Source of the DNA: JBHIER01 sp046760705 [NCBI: bacterium]
Lineage (GTDB): Bacteria > JBHIER01 > G020348925
Length of the DNA stretch: 7,887 nucleotides
Assembly (NCBI GenBank): GCA_046760705.1
Contig: JBHIER010000141.1
Span: 1-7,887, forward strand
Direction: 5' to 3'
Shown here: in pieces, positions 1 through 5,779 of the stretch
Numbering within the stretch: the stretch's first letter is position 1
Layout: every line of letters begins with the position of its first letter
The notes under the pieces: generated by a model
What the model was told of the DNA's origin: nothing
Database searches by the model: none
Seen by the model: the letters and a program-made list of their open reading frames with translations, nothing else
Made by a program: the position numbers and the translations under genes

Positions 1-16
1 AAAAGAGGCGCCATTC

Positions 17-67
17 TAGATCCTGAATCAAGTTCAGGGCCTGGTTCAGGGTCAAATTCAGGATCTA
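17..67. repeat. Palindromic repeat of 12-base units
   Basis: Perfect 12-base inverted arms, TAGATCCTGAAT at 17-28 and its reverse complement at 56-67, enclose a tandem series. TTCAGG occurs at 33, 45 and 57, exactly 12 bases apart, so 30-65 is three units of the form nnnTTCAGGrnc. The left arm carries the same unit inverted. From general knowledge, repeats built around a 'CCTGAAnnAAGTTCAGG' core are widely dispersed between genes in environmental bacteria; I infer this is one such REP-like element. On the minus strand one frame reads through it as Asp-Pro-Glu-x repeats and stays open to the window edge. I see no real start codon for that frame and do not call it a gene. Confidence 0.65.
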
Positions 68-232
68 CTGTGAGTCGCTCCCAAAATTCTCTATGACATC
101 GTGAGCCTCGCTGGAGCAGAGGTCATCGGCTTGTGCCAAAGCTTCTGCGGCAACTCCTATGTAGAATATGTTCATAAATAAAGAGAACAACACAGGGAAT
201 AAGGTTGCCCTGCTTGCCAGGGGCGGGTTCAC
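65..232 (-). CDS. Possible small secreted peptide (doubtful)
   Basis: A 55-codon frame opens at a GTG, 29 bases after the stop of the YkgJ-like gene. It is not a family I recognise. The product would begin MNPPLASRATLFPVLF, followed by a hydrophobic stretch to about residue 29. Then comes AEALAQADD, which resembles a signal-peptide cleavage site (Ala-Gln-Ala before Asp). The tail of about 20 residues has one Cys and is acidic. The TAG stop lies inside the arm of the palindromic repeat at 17-67, so the repeat may have truncated a longer gene. Against it: the strong ribosome-binding sequence AGGAGGT at the YkgJ-like stop lies more than 20 bases upstream with no start codon at normal distance, and nothing convincing precedes the GTG. 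It may be a remnant or chance. Confidence 0.25.
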   Translation of the reverse strand: MNPPLASRATLFPVLFSLFMNIFYIGVAAEALAQADDLCSSEAHDVIENFGSDSQ

Positions 233-261
233 CCCCAGGACTTGGAACGAGAAATACCTCC

Positions 262-864
262 TCAGCGAAGCCTGTATTCCCCTTTGTAATATCCCTTGGG
301 CGTGAAGATATAAATGGGCTTCTTCTTCCTGGAAAGGTACCGCCGAACTTGAATCGATTCGTCACGATAAACGTCGCGCTCGGAGGGCTCTTTCTTAAAG
401 ATATACTTCCACATCTTAATCTGGTCCGAAACGAACTTTTTTGAGATGAGTTGCGGCTTGTCTACGAGAGGGCACTTGTTTCCGAGACGGTAGTTGTAGA
501 CGAGGCCGAGGAGATTTCCCTCCAAGTCTAAGTAGGGCTCAAAGGGGAAGATGCGACAACTGATGGAGCGGTACCGACGATCGCACCGCTCCGGCCCCAA
601 ACACTTACCGAAGACGGTGCCCTTGTCCGTTTCGGCCACCAGCCTTTTTTCATGTTTCGTCTTCGGCCTGAACCGCTTCCAGAGTCCGGTACGCTTCTGC
701 AGATATTTGAATTCCCTCTTGTACATGACCGGGATGAGCCTCACGGTATCGCAGCAGGAGGGAATGCCCTCGTTCTTCGGGGCACAGAGTCGACCGCAGT
801 CATACCTCAACGGGGTCGAGTCGTAATGGCGATAGATGTACGCGAAGTCTTTTTCAACCAGCAT
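262..864 (-). CDS. YkgJ-like cysteine-cluster (Zn/Fe-chelating) protein
   Basis: Encodes 200 residues from the ATG at 864, which has AGGGA about 8 bases upstream. A TTG at 894 would add 10 residues but its AAGGA lies only two bases away. There are eight Cys: C23, C27, C37, C38, C88, C94, C103 and C131. The pattern is C-x3-C-x9-CC, then C-x5-C-x8-CRIFPFEP. The CC pair followed by a hydrophobic segment and the closing C-R-x-F-P-F match the YkgJ family, annotated as a putative zinc- or iron-chelating domain; the biochemical role of that family is not settled. The C-terminal 50 residues are rich in Lys, Arg and Tyr. No signal peptide or membrane segment is seen, so it is probably cytoplasmic. It starts about 50 bases after selD on the same strand, so it is likely the last gene of the sel operon. 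Whether it serves selenium metabolism is inference. Confidence 0.78.
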   Translation of the reverse strand: MLVEKDFAYIYRHYDSTPLRYDCGRLCAPKNEGIPSCCDTVRLIPVMYKREFKYLQKRTGLWKRFRPKTKHEKRLVAETDKGTVFGKCLGPERCDRRYRSISCRIFPFEPYLDLEGNLLGLVYNYRLGNKCPLVDKPQLISKKFVSDQIKMWKYIFKKEPSERDVYRDESIQVRRYLSRKKKPIYIFTPKGYYKGEYRLR

Positions 865-913
865 GGTAGATTTCCCTACTTTCCATTGGGTCAACTTCCT
901 TCTGTCATCGCGA

Positions 914-1966
914 TCAGCTCACGACGATCATGCCTGGGGGTTCGGAGATCACCTGGCCAATAATCTCCGCGTCCCGAACACCGGCCTGGCGGAGTCGATC
1001 GAGAAGCTCTTCCGCCTTTTCCCTCTCGACGGAGATCAACAGCCCCCCCGATGTCTGGGCGTCGTAGAAGATGGGCTGAAGCTCCTCAGGGGCACAGGAG
1101 TCCCAGGTGACGTGTTGCGAATAGAACTTTTGGTTGGCCTTGGAGCCGCCGGGGATCAGCCCCGCCTCGGCCAGCTCCACTGCCTCTGGAAAGATGGGGA
1201 TTTTCCTCGCGTAGAGGCGAAAGGCCACCTGACTGCTCTCAGCCATCTCACAGGCATGGCCCAGCAGACCGAACCCGGTGATGTCGGTACAGGCGTGAGC
1301 CCCAATTGCAACCATCGCCTCGGAGGCTTCGTCGTTCAAAGCAACCATGGCCCGGATGGCTTTATCCACCGTCTGAGCTTCGGCCTTGCCGGCCTTGATG
1401 GTTGTGGTCATAATCCCAATCCCCAAGGGTTTGGTCAAGATGAGTCCATCCCCGGGTCTGGCCCCGGCATTGGTCACGATCCGATCCGGGTGGACCGTGC
1501 CGGTGACGGCCAGGCCGTATTTGAGCTCCCGATCATCAACGGTGTGACCGCCCATCAAGAGGACCCCGGCCTCTTTCAACTTCTCGATGCCACCTTTGAG
1601 CATCTGGGCCAGGATATCCAGATCCATCTCCCCTGTGGGAAAACCGACGACGTTCAGAGCCATGACCGGTTTCCCCCCCATGGCATACACATCACTGAGA
1701 GAGTTGGCCACCGTGATCTGGCCGAAGGTGTAAGCATCGTCCACCACCGGGGTGATGAAATCGACCGTCTGAATGATCGCCACCTCGTCGGTCAAACGGT
1801 AGACCCCGGCATCGTCCCCAGCCTCCGGGCCGAGGATGAGCCGGTCGTCTTCAATTTTGGGCAACTGATGCAGCACGTGCATCAGATCCTGCGGATTCAA
1901 CTTCGATGCTCAGCCCGCGCAGCGGACTTGCTGGGTCAGTCGCTTCTCAATCTCTTCCTTGGTCAT
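914..1966 (-). CDS. selD: Selenide, water dikinase; selenoprotein with Sec at codon 19
   Basis: SelD makes selenophosphate from selenide and ATP, the selenium donor for selenocysteine. The frame from the ATG at 1966 encodes 350 residues if the TGA at 1910-1912 is read as selenocysteine. The N-terminus then contains C-A-G-U-A-S-K-L, aligning with G-A-G-C-G-C-K-I of E. coli SelD. U19 takes the place of catalytic Cys17, and K22 of the essential Lys20. Other family motifs follow: G-D-D-A (50-53), V-D-F (68-70), L-S-D-V-Y-A-M-G-G-K-P (90-100), then D-I-T-G-F-G-L-L-G-H and the D-A-Q-T-S-G-G-L-L motif near the C-terminus. A standard call would begin at the TTG at 1900 and lose the active site. The ribosome-binding site is weak: AGGA lies 11 bases before the ATG, or 5 before an in-frame TTG at 1972. 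It follows selB after a 180-base gap and precedes the YkgJ-like gene. Confidence 0.95.
1865..1885 (-). promoter_or_regulatory. Bacterial SECIS hairpin for the selD UGA
   Basis: On the coding strand CTGATGCA pairs perfectly with TGCATCAG (8 base pairs) around the five-base loop CGTGC. The stem begins 24 bases after the UGA and the loop 32 bases after it, within the usual spacing of a bacterial SECIS, which lies inside the coding region just after the UGA. Such elements have a short apical loop with G and U contacted by the last winged helix of SelB; this loop contains G-U-G. Stem and distance are read directly. Function is inferred from the in-frame UGA at the catalytic position. Confidence 0.8.
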
Positions 1967-2020
1967 GGTCAACGTTTTCCTATCATTGTATTCTTTTGAG
2001 AACACGCACCTGCAGCAGCT

Positions 2021-2075
2021 TGTAGGGTAGGGGCTTGTCCCCGTAACATTCACGCCCACAAGGGGCTACACTACA
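2021..2075. repeat. 55-base palindrome with two alternative folds
   Basis: The outer arms TGTAGGGTAG (2021-2030) and CTACACTACA (2066-2075) pair at 9 of 10 positions. Inside are two small hairpins, GGGG-CTTGT-CCCC (2030-2042) and GCCC-ACAAG-GGGC (2054-2066). Their five-base loops are exactly complementary. The element can therefore form either a cloverleaf-like fold with kissing loops, or one long hairpin in which the loops pair and the G and C tracts oppose each other. It fills the gap between selB and selD. On the plus strand it is followed by TTTTT (2076-2080), which looks like an intrinsic terminator, but no plus-strand gene precedes it. It is probably a mobile REP- or MITE-like repeat; I cannot see other copies in this window. 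Confidence 0.7.
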
Positions 2076-2146
2076 TTTTTATGGCCAGCATCCCCACACC
2101 TGCGAAAGGTTGACTTAGTGGCGATCCTCTGTGGCGAACGACCCGG

Positions 2147-4072
2147 TCAAACGATCTTCGCATTCTCCTCCAGAAGCACCCGCTCGTCCTCCACTCGGCG
2201 GGTCAGGTGGGTGCGGTCGAAATATTCGAGCAGAGCCAGGGAGTACTTCCTACTGGTGTTGAACCGGTCCCGGAACTGGGCCACGGTGATGCTTCCCTGC
2301 TGGCGGATGAAGCTTTTCACAAATTCCGTCGCCTGCTCCACAGCCTGGCGATGAAAGACCACTTTTCCGGAGGTTCTGACCAGAGTCCCCTCCTCCACAA
2401 GGAGATTGAGCATCCCTCTCAGCTCTGGCCCGGAGCCCAGCCTTCTCTCGATCTCCTCAAAGCCCGGCGGTTCGAAGAGCCTGTCGAGGTGGATTCTCTC
2501 AAGTCTATCCTTCAAAGCCTGTTGGGTGGGTGGCAGAAAACTCTCCCGCCCGACCGGGCAGACCTTCCCCTCCTGCAGGCGGATCTGCCCTGTGCTCAGC
2601 AACTGTTCTGTCAATTGGTCAAAGAGGATAGGATCCGCACCCAGGGCTAACTTGGATTTGACCTCCTCCTTGGGCATACCTTTCTTGTACGGATTGGCCT
2701 CGAAATACTCGCTGACAAGGGATCTAAACTCTTTCAAGAGTCGATCGAAGGTCTGGGCCCCGATGAGGGCCTCCCGGTTCTCCTTTCTGAGCCGTCGTAT
2801 CTGACCTTTGGCGATGAGCGTTTCCGCGGCCTCGAGCAGCTCTTCCCGGTCCACATTGAGATAGGACGCTAACTCATCGATGGAAAACGCCCTCTTCCGG
2901 CGTTCGAGCAGTTGGTGCACAATATCACCGAGCCGGTCGCTCTCCATGGTCGCCAAAAATGTGGCCACCTCCTGGGCCTCCTTGCGCCGAAACCTCTGGG
3001 GCCGGATGTCGATCACCTGTCCTCCTCCGATGGTGGCAACGGGAAGGGGTTTGCGAAGGACAAACCGATCGCCCCGCAGGGCCACCACGGACTCCTTTAG
3101 CCTCATCCGGGCCAACGCCGATTCGCCCGGCTTGGTCTCCTTTCGATCAAAGAGGATGACCTGGGCCGGGATCTGAGTGGTTCCCAGGTGAAATTGGACG
3201 TGGGTCCGATCCGCCAAAGGTCTCTTCGCCCCCTCCAGCACGAAGAGCCTGGCGTCGAGCGTCTGGGTACGTTCGAAGACCCCTGGAGTCACCAGGACGT
3301 CCCCCCGTTGCAGTTGGGATTTCTCCACATCCGGCAGGTTGAGGGCTGTTCGCTGGCCGGCGTAGGCCCGCTCCACTTTCTGGTTGTGGACCTGAATCCC
3401 GCGGATGCGGACGCTCCGTCCGGAGGGGAGAACCTCCAGGGTGTCTCCGACGGTCCCTGAGCCGGAAAAGACGGTCCCGGTGACTACCGTGCCGAAGCCC
3501 TTCATGGTGAAGACCCGATCGACGGGAAGCCGAAAGGGGCCCCGCTCGGACTTGGCCTCAATGTGCCGGACCGCCTCCTCGATGGCCGCTTTCAGCTCCG
3601 GGATCCCCTGGTGGGTGGCCGATGAGACTCTCAAGATCGGTGCCTCTTGGAGAAAGGTCCCGGCAACCGTCTCTTTGATGTCCTCTTCGACGAACTCGAT
3701 CTGCTCCTCGTCGGCCAGATCCGTCTTGGTGACGACGGCCAATCCGTTCTCGAGGTGAAGGAGCCGGAGGATGTCGAGGTGTTCTCTGGTCTGGGGCATG
3801 ACCCCCTCGTCGGCGGCCACTACCAGCAGGACGAGGTCCATGCCCACCGCACCGGCCAGCATATTCTTTACAAACCGCTCATGTCCAGGGACGTCGACAA
3901 TGCCTGCCCGCTGGCCCCCGGGCAGATCGAAATAGGCAAACCCCAGGTCGATGGACAGACCGCGCTCCTTCTCCTCCTTGAGGCGGTCCGTCTCGATGCC
4001 TGTCAGGGCCCGGATGAGGGCCGTCTTGCCGTGGTCGATGTGGCCGGCCGTGCCGATGATGATGTGTCTCAT
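2147..4072 (-). CDS. selB: Selenocysteine-specific elongation factor SelB
   Basis: SelB is the GTP-binding factor that carries selenocysteyl-tRNA(Sec) to the ribosome at UGA codons marked by a SECIS. The product has 641 residues, close to the 614 of E. coli SelB. GTPase motifs are complete: G-x4-G-K-T within G-H-I-D-H-G-K-T (10-17), [10 protein letters not shown] (36-45), D-V-P-G-H-E (60-65), T-K-T-D (115-118) and S-S-A (150-152). A translation-factor beta-barrel segment with F-G-T-V-V-T-G-T follows at 193-200. The C-terminal half, from about residue 375, is rich in charged helices and fits the four winged-helix repeats that bind the SECIS. The start ATG lies 7 bases after the selA stop. Its AAGGG sequence almost touches the ATG, so translation is probably coupled to selA. 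No frameshift or missing motif is seen. Confidence 0.98.
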   Translation of the reverse strand: MRHIIIGTAGHIDHGKTALIRALTGIETDRLKEEKERGLSIDLGFAYFDLPGGQRAGIVDVPGHERFVKNMLAGAVGMDLVLLVVAADEGVMPQTREHLDILRLLHLENGLAVVTKTDLADEEQIEFVEEDIKETVAGTFLQEAPILRVSSATHQGIPELKAAIEEAVRHIEAKSERGPFRLPVDRVFTMKGFGTVVTGTVFSGSGTVGDTLEVLPSGRSVRIRGIQVHNQKVERAYAGQRTALNLPDVEKSQLQRGDVLVTPGVFERTQTLDARLFVLEGAKRPLADRTHVQFHLGTTQIPAQVILFDRKETKPGESALARMRLKESVVALRGDRFVLRKPLPVATIGGGQVIDIRPQRFRRKEAQEVATFLATMESDRLGDIVHQLLERRKRAFSIDELASYLNVDREELLEAAETLIAKGQIRRLRKENREALIGAQTFDRLLKEFRSLVSEYFEANPYKKGMPKEEVKSKLALGADPILFDQLTEQLLSTGQIRLQEGKVCPVGRESFLPPTQQALKDRLERIHLDRLFEPPGFEEIERRLGSGPELRGMLNLLVEEGTLVRTSGKVVFHRQAVEQATEFVKSFIRQQGSITVAQFRDRFNTSRKYSLALLEYFDRTHLTRRVEDERVLLEENAKIV

Positions 4073-4079
4073 CCCTTAT

Positions 4080-5495
4080 TTAATTATAGTCTAATGTCTT
4101 GAGGGTGGACCTTACGTGGCTCTCCTCGCTCGTGCGAATCGTTCTCACATCGAGCAGAACCCTGTCCTGATGGATGCGGCCGATGATGGGGATAAGTTGT
4201 TGTCGGAGCCGAGCCGCCAGTTCATCAGGCGAAATGCGGAGCGGCCTCAATGCGATGAGCTTAGTGGGTAAACTCTCCGCAGGCAATGATCCCCCGCCCA
4301 CCCGGGAGAGGCCGTCTTCCAGGCTCATTTCGACCTTGCCTCGGAGATCGAGCAACAGGTCTTCGATTATCTTTGAGGCCGACCGCTCAATATCCTCCAG
4401 GGGTCTGGTTAAGAACCTGAGGATTGGGAGCTTGGCTGCAATATCCGGCTCAGTCAGATATATCCGGAGAGTGGCCTCGAGGGCGGCCAGAGTGGACTTA
4501 TCCACCCGAAGGGCCCGCCTTAGGGGATTTTTCCGCACCCGTTCCACAAGGGCTTTTTCCCCCACAATAATGCCGGCCTGGGGCCCTCCGAGAAGCTTGT
4601 CGCCGCTGAAGGTGACCAGATCAGCGCCGCTCTCCACGCACTCCTTGGCCACAGGTTCCTTTTCGAGCCCATACTGGGAGAGGTCAACGAGGGCGCCACT
4701 GCCAAGATCGTATACGACGGGCAGACGGCGTTGCGCACCGAGGGCTACCAAGTCCTCGACCGCGACGTCGGCAGTGAAGCCGACGACGATGAAATTACTG
4801 GGATGGACGCACAGCAAAGCTCCGGTTCTATCGGTGATGGCCCTTTCATAGTCCTTGAGGTAGGTCCGGTTGGTCGTCCCCACCTCCACCAATCTCGCCC
4901 CGCTCTTGGCCACCACCTCCGGCAGACGGAAGGAGCCGCCGATCTCGATCAATTGGCCGCGGGAGATGATGACCTCCTTGCCCTCGGCCAAAGTGTTCAA
5001 GCCCAGCAGCACAGCCGCAGCGTTGTTGTTGACCACCGTGGCCCCCTCGGCCCCGGTGAGCCGGCACAGAAGATTCTCCACGTGAACATCCCGGTGGCCT
5101 CGCTTTCCGTCCTGGAGACTAAGTTCCAGATTGCAAAATGACTCGGCGGCTCGCTCCATAGCCTCAACTGCCTTATCAGCCAACAAGGCCCGCCCGAGGC
5201 CGGTGTGCAACAGGATACCGGTGGCATTGACCACGCCCTTGAGGTTCGACTCGCCCCTGGCCTTCATCAGTATCTCGACCTTCTCAAGGATCCCCTCCGG
5301 TGAGAGATCGAGGGACCTTCGCTCCCCTTGGCCCTCCCTGATCTTCGTGCGCAGCAGGTCCAAATATTCGCGGATGGCATCCCTGATAAAGGGGCGCGAA
5401 TATATTCGCAAAAGATCTTTTGCCACCGGATGCTCCAGGAGGCTCTCCACAGCCGGAATCTGGGAGAGGAGCGAACCACCCTTTTTACTGCTCAT
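4080..5495 (-). CDS. selA: L-seryl-tRNA(Sec) selenium transferase SelA
   Basis: SelA is the pyridoxal-phosphate enzyme that converts seryl-tRNA(Sec) to selenocysteyl-tRNA(Sec) using selenophosphate from SelD. From the ATG at 5495 it has 471 residues, near the 463 of E. coli SelA. The N-terminus [13 protein letters not shown] is typical of the family. The [10 protein letters not shown] motif sits at 155-164, and [10 protein letters not shown] carries the expected cofactor lysine at K300 (Lys295 in E. coli). A TTG at 5537 would add 14 residues, but it lies only about 5 bases after the predicted transcription start and so would lack a ribosome-binding site. The ATG at 5495 has AAGGGA some 11 bases upstream. 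It is the first gene of the operon, 7 bases before selB. Confidence 0.98.
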   Translation of the reverse strand: MSSKKGGSLLSQIPAVESLLEHPVAKDLLRIYSRPFIRDAIREYLDLLRTKIREGQGERRSLDLSPEGILEKVEILMKARGESNLKGVVNATGILLHTGLGRALLADKAVEAMERAAESFCNLELSLQDGKRGHRDVHVENLLCRLTGAEGATVVNNNAAAVLLGLNTLAEGKEVIISRGQLIEIGGSFRLPEVVAKSGARLVEVGTTNRTYLKDYERAITDRTGALLCVHPSNFIVVGFTADVAVEDLVALGAQRRLPVVYDLGSGALVDLSQYGLEKEPVAKECVESGADLVTFSGDKLLGGPQAGIIVGEKALVERVRKNPLRRALRVDKSTLAALEATLRIYLTEPDIAAKLPILRFLTRPLEDIERSASKIIEDLLLDLRGKVEMSLEDGLSRVGGGSLPAESLPTKLIALRPLRISPDELAARLRQQLIPIIGRIHQDRVLLDVRTIRTSEESHVRSTLKTLDYN

Positions 5496-5514
5496 CTTAA
5501 AAGTCGTCCCTTCT

Positions 5515-5529
5515 GGGGGTTTTGCCCCC
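5515..5529 (-). promoter_or_regulatory. G/C hairpin in the selA leader
   Basis: Five G's at 5515-5519 pair with C's at 5525-5529 around a TTTTG loop (CAAAA on the transcript strand). It lies between the predicted transcription start near 5542 and the selA ATG at 5495, just before the ribosome-binding sequence. There is no T-run after it on the minus strand, so it is not an intrinsic terminator. It could stabilise the mRNA or affect translation; a function is not shown. Confidence 0.45.
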
Positions 5530-5548
5530 CGGTCCAAAAAACTCCTCT

Positions 5549-5577
5549 AATATAGCTCTGATCGTCAAGTCCGTCAA
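5549..5577 (-). promoter_or_regulatory. Sigma-70 type promoter for the selA operon
   Basis: On the minus strand TTGACG (5572-5577) is separated by exactly 17 bases from TATATT (5549-5554). These match the -35 and -10 consensus at five of six positions each. The predicted transcription start is near 5542, giving a leader of about 47 bases before the selA ATG. It is the only good minus-strand promoter seen upstream of selA, and it probably drives selA, selB, selD and the YkgJ-like gene. Confidence 0.7.
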
Positions 5578-5646
5578 CATATTTTTCATCTCGCCCACGG
5601 CCGCCCGCTCGCCATCACCATTGTGGACAAAAATTGAAATTAATCC

Positions 5647-5675
5647 TTGCCTTGCCACTGGAAAAGTTATATAAT
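5647..5675 (+). promoter_or_regulatory. Sigma-70 type promoter for the OPT transporter
   Basis: TTGCCT (5647-5652) is followed after 17 bases by a perfect TATAAT (5670-5675). Transcription would start near 5682 and leave a leader of about 98 bases before the transporter ATG. The promoter points away from the selA promoter, with about 70 bases between the two -35 boxes. I saw no clear operator palindrome between them. Confidence 0.7.
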
Positions 5676-5744
5676 AGCGGAACGTTTTGTCGCAATTGGG
5701 CGGGGCAGGTGGTGTCTGGCCGGAAGAATGGGTATCTCAATCAC

Positions 5745-5776
5745 AGGGGCTGACGGCCCCTCTTCAGCAAGGAGGG
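5745..5776 (+). promoter_or_regulatory. Leader hairpins overlapping the OPT ribosome-binding site
   Basis: AGGGGC (5745-5750) and GCCCCT (5756-5761) form a 6-base-pair hairpin with loop TGACG. The same C's, with the following TCTT, can instead pair with the ribosome-binding sequence AAGGAGGG (5769-5776), leaving one bulged G. The two pairings exclude each other, so the leader could open or hide the start site. I do not recognise a known riboswitch class. The pairings are read from the sequence; regulation is inference. Confidence 0.35.
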
Positions 5777-5779
5777 TGT

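Noticed and set aside
207-224. Hairpin after the YkgJ-like gene as an operon terminator
   Set aside because: A 5-base-pair stem with loop is present, but no T-run follows it on the minus strand.
262-264. TGA at the end of the YkgJ-like gene as another Sec codon
   Set aside because: The frame meets another stop after about ten codons, there is no Cys-homologous position, and no SECIS-like hairpin is placed suitably.
1985-1990. TACAAT as the -10 of an internal selD promoter
   Set aside because: The -10 is good but the hexamer 17 bases upstream (GCAGGT) does not resemble a -35 box, so there is too little to call a promoter.
836-1999. A 387-codon open frame on the plus strand opposite selD
   Set aside because: It lies wholly antisense to selD, whose motifs are clear; its translation shows no family I recognise. 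Long antisense frames are common in GC-rich DNA.
1967-2146. Possible selC (tRNA-Sec) gene between selB and selD
   Set aside because: No long acceptor stem, no UCA anticodon arm and no TTCGA-type loop were found on either strand. The structure present is the 55-base palindrome.
5496-5537. Longer selA start at the TTG at 5537
   Set aside because: It lies about 5 bases after the predicted transcription start and has no usable ribosome-binding site; the family N-terminus begins at the ATG at 5495.
5687-5779. N-terminal extension of the OPT protein
   Set aside because: The frame is open, but the near-perfect AAGGAGG sits before the internal ATG at 5780 and the promoter start near 5682 leaves no site for an earlier start.
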